Part shown: positions 1-7,120 of the stretch, in pieces
Layout: the number at the start of each line of letters is the position of its first letter
Position numbering within the stretch: position 1 is the first letter of the stretch
The notes under the pieces: model-generated
What the model saw: only the letters and a program-made list of their open reading frames with translations
The model's database searches: none
Told to the model about the DNA's origin: nothing
NCBI GenBank assembly: GCA_945871455.1
Contig: CAMBXJ010000138.1
Coordinates: forward strand, 1 to 9,350
Origin: Asaia bogorensis
Lineage (GTDB): Bacteria > Pseudomonadota > Alphaproteobacteria > Acetobacterales > Acetobacteraceae
Reading direction: 5' to 3'
DNA: 9,350 bases
Position numbers and translations under genes: made by a program

Positions 1-1518
1 CAGGCGATCGATAATTTCTACACCGCGACGATCTACAACAAGGGCGCCGAGGTCATCCGCATGATGGCCACCATCATCGGGCGGGAGAGTTTTCGTAAAG
101 GCATGGACCTGTATTTCGCTCGCCACGACAACAACGCGGTGACCATCGACGATTTCGTCAGCGCGATGCAGGACGCGTCCGGGGTGGATCTGGAGCGGTT
201 CAAGCTGTGGTACCATCAGGCGGGAACGCCGGAAATCGCGATCAGCGATGCCTACGATGCCGCGACAAAGCGCTATACGTTGACGGTGGCGCAGCACACG
301 CCGCCGACTCCCGGGCAGCCGGACAAGCAGCCACTGGTGGTGCCGCTGGCGATCGGGCTGCTGGACGACAACGGCCAGGAACTGCCGACCCGGTTGGACG
401 GAGAGGCGATCGGCGCGCAAGGGACCCGCGTGTTGCTGGCGGATCGGGCGGAGACGGTGTTCACCTTCCTGGACGTTGCCAGCCCTCCGGTCCCGTCCTT
501 GCTGCGCGACTTCTCGGCACCCGTAAAACTATCAGGCGTTTCGGCCGACCGGCTGCGCTTCCTGGCAGCGCACGACACCGACCCGTTCGTGCGCTGGGAG
601 TCCGGACAGCAATACGCGACGCAAATCCTACTGGGCATGGTCGCAACCATCCAGGCCGGCGGCACCCCAACCGTCGAGCGCGGGCTGATCGATGCCATGC
701 GCTCCACCCTGGCCGGCGCGGACCAGGATCCCGCGTTCACGGCGGAGGCTCTGCTGTTGCCCGGCGAGGCGTTCCTGGCCGACCAGATGGCGGTGGTCGA
801 TCCGGACGCGATCCATACGGCCCGCGATATCGCGCGCAAGGCGATCGGTCAGGCGTTGAAGGACGGGCTGCGCCAGACCTATGACCGGATGACCGACACC
901 GGTCCCTACACCACGGATGGGCTGGCGGTGGGACGGCGGGCCCTGCGCAACACCTGCCTCGGCTACCTCAGCGCGACGGAGGACGCCGCAGCCGCCGGGC
1001 TGGCCAAGGCGCAGTTCGACGCGGGGCGCAACATGACGGATGTGCTCGCCGCCCTTGCGGTGCTGGCGGCGGCGGACAGCCCCGAACGAGTCCAGGCCCT
1101 GGCCGCGTTTCATGCCGCGTGGAAGGACGATGCGCTGGTGCTGGACAAATGGTTCGCCATCCAGGCGATGTCGCCGCGTCCGTCCACCTTGGCTGACGTC
1201 CGGGCGCTGCTCGACCACCCGGATTTCGACCTGCGCAACCCGAACCGAGCGCGGTCCCTGGTCGCCAGCTTCCCGGCCGGCAACCAGGTGCGCTTCCACG
1301 CGGCGGATGGCGGTGGTTACGACTTCCTGGCCGACATGATCATCCGCATCGACCCGGCCAACGGCCAGTTGGCCGCGCGCATGGTGGCGCCCCTCGGCCA
1401 GTGGCGGCGGTTCGATGCCGGCCGGCAGGAGAGGATGAAGCAGGCATTGCGTCGCGTTCTGGCATTGCCCAACCTGACCACCAATACGTATGAAATGGTG
1501 TCCAAGAGCCTTGCGTAA
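1..1518 (+). CDS. pepN: Aminopeptidase N, C-terminal part (start lies before the window)
   Basis: This is an M1-family zinc aminopeptidase that removes N-terminal residues from peptides in the cytoplasm. The frame is open from base 1, giving 505 codons; E. coli PepN is about 870 residues, so roughly the first 370, with the HEXXH zinc site, lie upstream. The window opens at the end of the catalytic domain: the TIYNKGAEV stretch carries the Tyr (codon 12) expected to stabilise the transition state. It continues with a GMDLYFARHD region and the WYHQAGTP motif, then the beta-sandwich domain (SAPVKLSG near codon 175) and the long helical C-terminal domain (RALRNTCLGYL, NMTDVLAALA, DKWFAIQA, NPNRARSLVASF). 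The protein ends in KSLA, much like E. coli. The similarity to E. coli PepN is recalled, not computed. Coding looks intact to the TAA stop. The next gene starts 28 bases downstream on the same strand. Confidence 0.96.
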   Translation, partial: QAIDNFYTATIYNKGAEVIRMMATIIGRESFRKGMDLYFARHDNNAVTIDDFVSAMQDASGVDLERFKLWYHQAGTPEIAISDAYDAATKRYTLTVAQHTPPTPGQPDKQPLVVPLAIGLLDDNGQELPTRLDGEAIGAQGTRVLLADRAETVFTFLDVASPPVPSLLRDFSAPVKLSGVSADRLRFLAAHDTDPFVRWESGQQYATQILLGMVATIQAGGTPTVERGLIDAMRSTLAGADQDPAFTAEALLLPGEAFLADQMAVVDPDAIHTARDIARKAIGQALKDGLRQTYDRMTDTGPYTTDGLAVGRRALRNTCLGYLSATEDAAAAGLAKAQFDAGRNMTDVLAALAVLAAADSPERVQALAAFHAAWKDDALVLDKWFAIQAMSPRPSTLADVRALLDHPDFDLRNPNRARSLVASFPAGNQVRFHAADGGGYDFLADMIIRIDPANGQLAARMVAPLGQWRRFDAGRQERMKQALRRVLALPNLTTNTYEMVSKSLA

Positions 1519-1546
1519 CGGTCAGAACCACACAGGGAGGAACCCA

Positions 1547-2560
1547 ATGGCGCAACCCAGCCGCTTTTCCGGCAATGTCGACGACTCCTGGCTCGGGAAG
1601 CTGGTCGAACCGATCATCGAGCCCGACCTGCCGATCATCGATCCGCACCATCATCTTTGGATCCGCGACGGCAACACCTATCTGCTGCCGGAACTGCTGG
1701 CCGACCTGAACAGCGGCCACAACATCCGCGCCACGGTGTTCGAGGAATGCCACTCCATGTACCGCGCCGACGGTCCGGCGGAGCAAGCGTCCCTGGGCGA
1801 GACCGAGTTCGTGGCGGGCATCGCCGCCATGGGCGCCAGCGGCACGTTCGGCGACTCCCGCCCCTGCGCGCGGATGGTCGGCAATGTCAATCTGATGCTG
1901 GGCGAGCGCGCGCGCGGCCTGCTGGAACAGCACATGATCGCCAGCGGCGGGCGGTTCGCCGGCATCCGGCACTCCACCGCCTGGGACGCCGACATCCACA
2001 AGGTGGTGCCGACCGCCGGCATGCTGATGGATGCGACATTTCGAAAAGGCTACGCGGCGCTGGATGCACTGGGACTGGTGTTCGACGCCTGGGTCTACCA
2101 CCCGCAACTGGGCGAGGTCGCCGATCTGGCCGGCGCCTTCCCGCATACCCCGATCGTGCTGAACCATGTCGGCAGCCCGATCCTGGGCGGCCCCTACGCC
2201 GCCCGCCGCGACCAGGTTTTCTCGGATTGGCAAGCCGGGATGGCGGCATTGGCCAGGCATCCGAACGTGACCGTCAAGCTGGGCGCGCTGCCGATCCGGC
2301 TGCCGGGCAGCACGGTCTCTCGCGACATGCCGCCGTCGTCGGAGGAAATCGCCGCCGCCTGGAAGCCCTGGCTGGAGACCAGCATCGCGTTGTTCGGTGC
2401 GGAACGCTGCATGTTCGAAAGCAATTTCCCGGTGCAAAAGCGCTGGTCCAGCTTTGCCGTGACCTGGAACGCCTTCAAGCGGATCGCGTCGGGGGCTTCC
2501 GCGGCGGAAAAGGCGGCGCTGTTCGCGGGCACCGCCGCCCGCGTGTATGGGGTGCCGTGA
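1547..2560 (+). CDS. Amidohydrolase family 2 (COG3618-like) TIM-barrel metal-dependent hydrolase
   Basis: A 337-residue predicted cytoplasmic hydrolase of the group that includes L-fuconolactonase and related lactonases; the substrate is unknown. The ATG at 1547 is chosen because GGAGG at 1536-1540 sits six bases before it; an in-frame ATG at 1490 would overlap pepN and lacks such a site. Visible motifs are IIDPHHHLW (residues 30-38) with the strand-1 HxH metal pair H34/H36, YHPQ with H185, NHVG with H207, and a C-terminal MFESNFPV motif (289-296) where many relatives read GSDWP, so the usual metal-ligand Asp is Asn293 here. There is no signal peptide. It may share a transcript with pepN (28-base gap), but nothing links the two functionally. 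A GC-rich inverted repeat follows the stop by 11 bases. The family call is firm; any specific reaction would be a guess. Confidence 0.88.
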   Translation: MAQPSRFSGNVDDSWLGKLVEPIIEPDLPIIDPHHHLWIRDGNTYLLPELLADLNSGHNIRATVFEECHSMYRADGPAEQASLGETEFVAGIAAMGASGTFGDSRPCARMVGNVNLMLGERARGLLEQHMIASGGRFAGIRHSTAWDADIHKVVPTAGMLMDATFRKGYAALDALGLVFDAWVYHPQLGEVADLAGAFPHTPIVLNHVGSPILGGPYAARRDQVFSDWQAGMAALARHPNVTVKLGALPIRLPGSTVSRDMPPSSEEIAAAWKPWLETSIALFGAERCMFESNFPVQKRWSSFAVTWNAFKRIASGASAAEKAALFAGTAARVYGVP

Positions 2561-2571
2561 ACGGAGAAGAC

Positions 2572-2675
2572 TCTCCCCCTCCCCTTGCGGGAGGGGGTCG
2601 GGGGGTGAGGTTTTACGCAGTATCCGGGCGGAATTACCCCGCCCCCCAACCCCGTCCCGCAAGGGGAAGGGGAGA
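2572..2675. repeat. GC-rich inverted repeat (REP/BIME-like) between the amidohydrolase and tenA
   Basis: Two 39-base arms in inverted orientation, 2572-2610 and 2637-2675, match at 34 of 39 positions around a 26-base spacer. Each arm is itself a hairpin: the left has a perfect 9-base stem (CCCCCTCCC 2575-2583 with GGGAGGGGG 2589-2597) around a five-base loop, and the right has the same form with one mismatch. This nested symmetry is typical of paired REP elements (BIMEs). Similar CTCCCCTTGCGGGAGGGGG-like repeats are, from memory, common between genes in GC-rich alphaproteobacteria. No transposase is present. It could act as a weak terminator or mRNA-stabilising structure for the gene before it, but there is no T-run after either stem. 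Confidence 0.88.
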
Positions 2676-2730
2676 ATTTTCTCCGACCGCGGAGATGTGC
2701 GGATACCGTAGCCGTGAAAGGACCCCACCC

Positions 2731-3402
2731 ATGACCTCCTTCACCGATCAGGCCTGGCAGCGCACCGCCCCGCTGCGTGCGGCGATCGACGCCCATCCGT
2801 TCAACCAGGAATTGGCCGCCGGCACGCTCAGCCGGGATCGGTTCCAGTGCTACATCATCCAGGACGCACTTTACCTGTATGAGTATGGGCGCGCTTTGGC
2901 CCTCGCTGGCGCGCGCGGCCCGGACAGCGAGACCCTGAAAGCATTCGCCACCGCGGCACTGGGCGCGGTGGACGTGGAGTTTGCACTGCACGCCACCTAC
3001 CTGAAGGAGTACGGAGTCGATCCGTCAACCTTGACCCCGGACGCGGTGTCGCCGGACTGCCTAAGCTACACCAGCTATCTGATGGCCACCGCCTACCACG
3101 AGCCGTTCGAAGTGCTGCTGGCCGCCCTCCTGCCGTGTTTCTGGCTTTACTGGGACGTCGGCAACACGATCGCCCGCAAGGCCGCGTCCAACAACCCATA
3201 CCAGGCCTGGATAGACACCTACTCGGCCGAGGGATTCGGGGACGTGGTCAAATCCGTCATCGCCGCCACCGACCGTGCGGCCGAGGCCACCACCCCGGCG
3301 ATAAGGGAACGGATGATGACCGCCTTCATCCGATGCAGCCAGTATGAATGGCTGTTCTGGGACGGCGCCTACCAGCGCCGCGGCTGGCCGGTGCCGGTTT
3401 GA
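2731..3402 (+). CDS. tenA: TenA: aminopyrimidine aminohydrolase / thiaminase II
   Basis: TenA hydrolyses aminopyrimidine breakdown products of thiamine (and thiamine itself) to hydroxymethylpyrimidine (HMP), which re-enters thiamine synthesis; it acts in the cytoplasm. The protein is 223 residues, normal for the all-helical family. Residues matching the B. subtilis active site are visible: Asp45 and Tyr48 in QDALYLYEY, Cys136 in LLPCFWLYW, and Glu206 in SQYEWLFWDGAY. The Cys places it in the TenA_C class rather than TenA_E. The ATG at 2731 starts right where family similarity begins; GAAAGGA at 2715-2721 is a plausible ribosome site. The frame is open much further upstream (to 1657), but that stretch overlaps the amidohydrolase in another frame and crosses the repeat, so it is not a fusion. 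I see no TPP riboswitch in front. Repeats bracket the gene on both sides. Confidence 0.93.
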   Translation: MTSFTDQAWQRTAPLRAAIDAHPFNQELAAGTLSRDRFQCYIIQDALYLYEYGRALALAGARGPDSETLKAFATAALGAVDVEFALHATYLKEYGVDPSTLTPDAVSPDCLSYTSYLMATAYHEPFEVLLAALLPCFWLYWDVGNTIARKAASNNPYQAWIDTYSAEGFGDVVKSVIAATDRAAEATTPAIRERMMTAFIRCSQYEWLFWDGAYQRRGWPVPV

Positions 3403-3549
3403 CCGCACCTCATTCCGCGACGATGTCACCCGATTGTCATCATTCTGACGCGGAGGTTCGGCTACGGACTCCGCCGCAATTGCAACCAAGGTGGGCGAAC
3501 ATGGCCTTATACCAGACGGCCGAAACAACGACCGATGCACGGCTCCATT
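3403..3549. other. Intergenic region after tenA, no gene
   Basis: This 147-base stretch leads into the second repeat. It contains one modest hairpin (GCGGAG 3450-3455 pairing with CTCCGC 3469-3474) without a following T-run. There is also a poor promoter-like pair, TTGCAA at 3480 and TTATAC at 3507, whose 21-base spacing is too long for a normal sigma-70 site. The transporter promoter probably lies here, but I cannot place it. An open frame crosses the stretch in phase with the downstream gene, but it has no ribosome site or recognisable protein content. Confidence 0.4.
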
Positions 3550-3627
3550 CGTCATTGCCGGGCTTGACCCGGCAACCCGCGCTTCAACGCCGGGGGGTGG
3601 ATTGCCGGATCACGTCCGGCAATGACG
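3550..3627. repeat. Second REP/BIME-like inverted repeat, just before phnD
   Basis: Arms 3550-3578 and 3599-3627 are inverted copies matching at 25 of 29 positions, with the outer 12 bases (CGTCATTGCCGG) perfect. Each arm folds alone: TTGCCGGG 3555-3562 pairs with CCCGGCAA 3568-3575, and TTGCCGGA 3602-3609 pairs with TCCGGCAA 3615-3622. Both stems are eight perfect base pairs with five-base loops. The CATTGCCGGGCTTGACCCGGCAA type is one I know as common in alphaproteobacteria, and it is unrelated in sequence to the repeat at 2572-2675. The second stem ends only seven bases before the ribosome-binding site of the next gene, so it will probably be part of that gene's leader. Confidence 0.9.
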
Positions 3628-3641
3628 GTGAGGGGACGCCT

Positions 3642-4622
3642 ATGGGTCTTTGGTTCCGGCGGTTGACCTTACACGGCACACGCGCCGCATTGGCGGGCGC
3701 CCTTTTGCTGGCGATGGCACCCGGCCTCGCCTGGGCACTGGATGCGCGCTTCAAGGATGCGAACGGCGATATGGTCGCCGATACCCCGACCAACCCGGCG
3801 GACCTGATCGACCCGCCCGTGCTGATCTTCGCCTATACGCCGGTCGAGGATCCCGCCGTCTACGCGAAGGTCTGGGACGGGTTCCTGAAACACACGGAAA
3901 AGGTCACCGGCAAACGCGTGCAGTTCTTCCCGGTGCAAAGCAACGCCGCGCAGATCGAGGCGATGCGCGCCGGACGGCTGCACGTGGCGGGGTTCAACAC
4001 CGGATCAACCCCGCTCGCGGTCGCCTGCAGCGGCTTCGTGCCGTTCGCGATGATGGCCTCGCTGAAGGACGAATACGGCTATGAGATGGAGGTGATCACC
4101 TTCCCGGGTTCCGGCATCCAGAAGATCGAGGATGTGCGCGGCAAGAAGTTCGCGTTTACCTCGGAAACCTCGAATTCCGGCTACAAGGCGCCGGCCGCCC
4201 TGTTCCGCGACCAGTTCAAGCTGGAAGCCGGGAAGGACTACACGCCGGTATTCTCCGGCAAGCACGACAATTCCGTGCTGGGCGTGGCGAACAAGGACTA
4301 CCCGGCGGCGGCAATCGCCAATTCCGTGATGAAGCGGATGATGGCGCGCAATGTGGTGAAAGCTGATCAGGTGGTGTCGATCTACAAGTCGGAGACGTTC
4401 CCGACGACCGCGTATGGGTTGGTCTACAACCTGAAACCGGAACTGGCGGCGAAGGTGAAGGAGGCGTTCTTCACCTTCAAGTTCGAAGGCTCCGCCCTGC
4501 TGGAGGAGTTCAAGAACACCGAACCGCCGCAGGAGAAGTTCCTGCCGATCACCTTCCAGAAGCAGTGGGAGGTCGTGCGTCAGGTCGATAAGGCTCTGGG
4601 CGTCAGCTACGCCTGCAAGTAA
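3642..4622 (+). CDS. phnD: PhnD-family periplasmic substrate-binding protein of an ABC importer
   Basis: This 326-residue exported protein should capture the ligand in the periplasm for the ATPase and permeases that follow. The ATG at 3642 is chosen because GAGGGG (3630-3635) lies six bases before it and it opens directly into a signal peptide: basic FRR, a hydrophobic core at residues 15-26, and an AWA cleavage site near residue 32. In-frame codons further upstream come from the repeat. PhnD-like features include [25 protein letters not shown] in two parts, an oxyanion-type loop TSNSGYKAP (Ser177-Asn178-Ser179, where E. coli PhnD has Ser-Thr-Ser), His208 in GKHDNS, and LGVANKD. Acidic residues known to hold the amine of 2-aminoethylphosphonate seem replaced (see findings), so the ligand need not be a phosphonate. 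Two cysteines, 129 and 325, could form a disulfide. phnC follows after 29 bases. The symbol denotes family, not proven substrate. Confidence 0.88.
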   Translation: MGLWFRRLTLHGTRAALAGALLLAMAPGLAWALDARFKDANGDMVADTPTNPADLIDPPVLIFAYTPVEDPAVYAKVWDGFLKHTEKVTGKRVQFFPVQSNAAQIEAMRAGRLHVAGFNTGSTPLAVACSGFVPFAMMASLKDEYGYEMEVITFPGSGIQKIEDVRGKKFAFTSETSNSGYKAPAALFRDQFKLEAGKDYTPVFSGKHDNSVLGVANKDYPAAAIANSVMKRMMARNVVKADQVVSIYKSETFPTTAYGLVYNLKPELAAKVKEAFFTFKFEGSALLEEFKNTEPPQEKFLPITFQKQWEVVRQVDKALGVSYACK

Positions 4623-4651
4623 GGGAAAGGCAGCATCCGCGGATCCAAGCC

Positions 4652-5461
4652 ATGTTGCGTATCGACAGCCTGACCAAACGCTACGCAACCGGCGACCTGG
4701 CCCTGGAGAACGTCAGCCTGACCGTCCCGCTCGGCCAGGTCATGGGGCTGATCGGTCCGTCCGGGGCCGGCAAGTCCACCCTGATCCGCTGCGTCAACCG
4801 GCTGGTGGAACCGACCTCGGGCCGCATTTTCCTGGGAGACACCGACATCGTCGCCGCCGACCGCGCCGGGTTAAGTCGAGCGAGACGGCGGATGGGGATG
4901 ATCTTTCAGGAATACGCGCTGGTGGACCGGCTGACGGTGATGGAGAACGTGCTCTCCGGCCGGTTGGGCTATGTCGGCTTCTGGCGTTCCTTCTTCCGGC
5001 GATTCCCGCAGGCGGATGTGGATCGGGCGTTCGCGGTGCTCGACCGGGTGGGGCTGAGCGAGCATATCGATAAGCGCGCCGATGCGCTGTCGGGCGGGCA
5101 ACGCCAGCGGGTGGGGATCGCGCGGGCGCTGGTGCAGGAACCGGAATTGCTGCTGGTCGATGAACCAACGGCCAGCCTGGACCCGAAGACATCGCGCCAG
5201 ATCATGCGGCTGATCGTGGAGATCTGCGCCGAACGTGGATTGGCGGCGATCGTGAACATCCATGACGTGGCGTTGGCGCAGATGTTCGTCCAGCGCATCG
5301 TCGGGCTGCGGCGCGGGCAGATTGTGTTCGACGGTCCGCCGGACGGGCTGACCGCCGAGGTGCTGACCGATATCTACGGCGCGGAGGACTGGTCGGCGAC
5401 GATTCGCAAGGTCGACGATGAAACCGACGATGCCCCCATCGAATTGGCCACCATCGCATGA
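4652..5461 (+). CDS. phnC: PhnC-family ABC transporter ATP-binding protein
   Basis: This 269-residue cytoplasmic ATPase powers the importer and would work as a dimer under the two permeases. All nucleotide-binding motifs are intact: Walker [10 protein letters not shown] (35-43), Q-loop Gln86 in IFQEY, signature LSGGQ (146-150), Walker B LLLVDEP with Asp170/Glu171, and the H-loop His204 in NIHD. Length and the [17 protein letters not shown] insert (about 108-124) fit PhnC. The ATG at 4652 is at the family's usual start. Its ribosome site is weak: the purine-rich GGGAAAGG lies 21 bases before it, with a perfect 10-base palindrome (4635-4644) between. The stop overlaps the next start as ATGA. 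The last 20 residues, acidic and low in complexity, look non-essential. The ATPase family is certain; the PhnC subfamily rests on context and overall form. Confidence 0.92.
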   Translation: MLRIDSLTKRYATGDLALENVSLTVPLGQVMGLIGPSGAGKSTLIRCVNRLVEPTSGRIFLGDTDIVAADRAGLSRARRRMGMIFQEYALVDRLTVMENVLSGRLGYVGFWRSFFRRFPQADVDRAFAVLDRVGLSEHIDKRADALSGGQRQRVGIARALVQEPELLLVDEPTASLDPKTSRQIMRLIVEICAERGLAAIVNIHDVALAQMFVQRIVGLRRGQIVFDGPPDGLTAEVLTDIYGAEDWSATIRKVDDETDDAPIELATIA

Positions 5462-6255
5462 CCGTCACGGCGCGACGCTGGGTGCCGCCGTCGCTGATCC
5501 CCAATCCCATTCTGCGCTACGCCGTGTATGGCGGGGTGCTGCTTTACGTGGTGGTCGCGCTGGGAACCATGGAGGTGAACTGGGCCCGCATCGCATCCGG
5601 CGCCGACCGTGCCGTGCGCCTGTTCAGCGGGTTCTTGCAGCCCAATTTCGTCGCCCGCGGCAGCGATATCTGGATCGGACTGCAGGAGAGTCTGACCATG
5701 GCGATCACCTCCACCATGGTGGGGATCGTCATCTCCATCCCGTTCGGGATCGGAGCGGCGCGCAATATCGTGCCCCTGCCGGTCTACATGGCTTGCCGGT
5801 CGGTAATCGCGGTCTCGCGCAGCCTGCACGAGATCGTGGTGGCGATCCTGCTGGTGGCGTTGGTCGGCTTCGGCACCTTCGCCGGCTTCCTGACCCTGGC
5901 GTTCGGCACGATCGGCTTCCTGGCCAAGCTGCTGGCGGAGGATATCGAGGACATCGACCACGCACCGCTGGAAGCCATACGCGCGACCGGTGCCGGCTGG
6001 TGGCAGGTGATGATCTACGCGATCCTGCCGCAGGTGGCGCCTCGGCTGATCGGGCTGTCGATGTATCGGCTGGATATCAATTTTCGGGAATCGGCGGTGG
6101 TGGGGATCGTCGGCGCGGGTGGGATTGGTGCCACGTTGAACACGGCGCTCAGCCGGTATGAGTATGACAGCGCGGCGGCGGTCCTGGTCGTGATCATCGC
6201 GATCGTGTTCGTCTGCGAATACACGTCCGGCCTGATCCGCGAGAGGGCGCAGTAG
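5458..6255 (+). CDS. phnE: PhnE-family ABC transporter permease, first subunit
   Basis: An inner-membrane permease of 265 residues forming half of the importer channel. It has a hydrophobic segment near residues 19-38, several more across about 75-150 and 195-225, and a final one near 235-258. The cytoplasmic EAA loop that docks on the ATPase is clear at about 172-191 ([20 protein letters not shown]), followed by the [18 protein letters not shown] stretch typical of phosphonate-type permeases. The ATG overlaps the phnC stop by four bases (ATGA) and has no strong ribosome site, which points to translational coupling. Its TAG stop overlaps the next GTG start by one base. It shares the EAA-loop form and the AGGIG end with the next gene, so the pair probably works as a heterodimer. 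Confidence 0.92.
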   Translation: MTVTARRWVPPSLIPNPILRYAVYGGVLLYVVVALGTMEVNWARIASGADRAVRLFSGFLQPNFVARGSDIWIGLQESLTMAITSTMVGIVISIPFGIGAARNIVPLPVYMACRSVIAVSRSLHEIVVAILLVALVGFGTFAGFLTLAFGTIGFLAKLLAEDIEDIDHAPLEAIRATGAGWWQVMIYAILPQVAPRLIGLSMYRLDINFRESAVVGIVGAGGIGATLNTALSRYEYDSAAAVLVVIIAIVFVCEYTSGLIRERAQ

Positions 6256-7073
6256 TGCCGGTCTCTCAGGCGGCAACGGGCGAGAAGCTTTGGCAGCGGC
6301 GCACGACCCGGGCACAATGGGCGCGCGGCCTGACATGGTTCGCGGCGCTGGTGGTGTTCGCGTTCACCTGGCGGGTGATGACGCGGGACACGATCTGGGC
6401 GTTTGTGTTGGATGCCTCGACCCAGGCCGCCGATATCGGCGGACGCATGCTGCCGCCTCGCTGGAGCTATATGGGCGATCTGTGGTGGCCGCTGTGGGAC
6501 ACCATCAATATGGCGACCCTGGGGACAATACTGGGCATTATCATGGCGCTGCCGATCGCGTTCCTGGCGGCGCGGAATACAACGCCGAGCGTAATGTTCG
6601 TGCGGCCGGTGGCGTTGTTGGTGATTGTTTCGTCGCGATCGGTCAATGCGATCATCTGGGCGTTGCTGCTTGTCACCCTGGTCGGCCCGGGCGTGTTTGC
6701 CGGGCTGCTGGCGATCGGTCTGCGGTCGATCGGGTTCCTGGGCAAACTGCTGTATGAGGCGATCGAGGAGATCAATGTCGAACCGATCGAGGCGATCCGG
6801 GCGACGGGCGCGTCTTCGATGCAGGTGCTGGCGTGGGGCGTGTGGCCGCAGATCGTGCCGGCCTTCGCGGGGATTTCGGTGTTTCGCTGGGACATCAACA
6901 TCCGGGAGGCAACGGTGCTGGGCCTGGTCGGCGCCGGCGGGATCGGGATGAACCTGGAAAGCTCCATGAGCACCCTGGCGTGGAACCAGGTGGCGCTGAT
7001 CCTGCTGGTGATCCTGGGGACGGTGGTGATCAGCGAATACGTGTCGGCCCGGGTGCGAAAGGCGGTGAGTTAG
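6255..7073 (+). CDS. phnE: PhnE-family ABC transporter permease, second subunit
   Basis: A second inner-membrane permease, 272 residues, paralogous to the preceding one. It has a longer N-terminal tail, then hydrophobic segments near 26-45, 80-103, 110-160, about 195-215 and 242-262. The EAA loop begins at residue 179 ([20 protein letters not shown]), and the family stretch INIREATVLGLVGAGGIGM follows. The GTG start at 6255 overlaps the TAG of the first permease, and GAGAGG at 6241-6246 lies eight bases before it, so the GTG is well supported. It is the last gene of the four-gene importer operon. It converges on nadC with only 47 bases between the stops, and I see no convincing terminator hairpin there. 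Two permease genes rather than one is a common arrangement for PhnCDEE importers. Confidence 0.92.
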   Translation: MPVSQAATGEKLWQRRTTRAQWARGLTWFAALVVFAFTWRVMTRDTIWAFVLDASTQAADIGGRMLPPRWSYMGDLWWPLWDTINMATLGTILGIIMALPIAFLAARNTTPSVMFVRPVALLVIVSSRSVNAIIWALLLVTLVGPGVFAGLLAIGLRSIGFLGKLLYEAIEEINVEPIEAIRATGASSMQVLAWGVWPQIVPAFAGISVFRWDINIREATVLGLVGAGGIGMNLESSMSTLAWNQVALILLVILGTVVISEYVSARVRKAVS

Positions 7074-7120
7074 TGCATCGGTGCTCGACCGCCCGCGTTT
7101 CCGCTCCCGCCTGGGCGTCC

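Noticed and set aside
628..1299. Minus-strand frame of 223 codons inside pepN
   Set aside because: Antisense shadow of the conserved helical domain of PepN.
1340..2728. Large minus-strand open frame opposite pepN and the amidohydrolase
   Set aside because: Typical antisense shadow in GC-rich DNA: no ribosome site, low-complexity composition, and both genes opposite are clearly real.
1657..2730. A long in-frame extension that would fuse an N-terminal domain to TenA
   Set aside because: It runs over the amidohydrolase in another frame and through the repeat, is Arg/Gly/Pro-rich without recognisable domains, and TenA similarity begins at the ATG at 2731.
2561..2730. TPP riboswitch in front of tenA
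   Set aside because: None of the conserved riboswitch elements are visible; the stretch is occupied by the GC-rich repeat and a small hairpin at 2680-2695.
2572..3627. CRISPR array or insertion sequence around tenA
   Set aside because: The repeats are inverted, of two unrelated types, and not regularly spaced; there is no transposase or cas gene.
3348..3641. Upstream extension of the PhnD-like protein, including an ATG at 3501
   Set aside because: It overlaps the end of tenA, is encoded largely by the REP repeat, and would bury the signal peptide that starts exactly at 3642 behind a proper ribosome site.
7074..7120. Possible bidirectional terminator between the converging phnE and nadC
   Set aside because: Only a four-base stem with a two-base loop (7108-7117) and no T-run on either strand.
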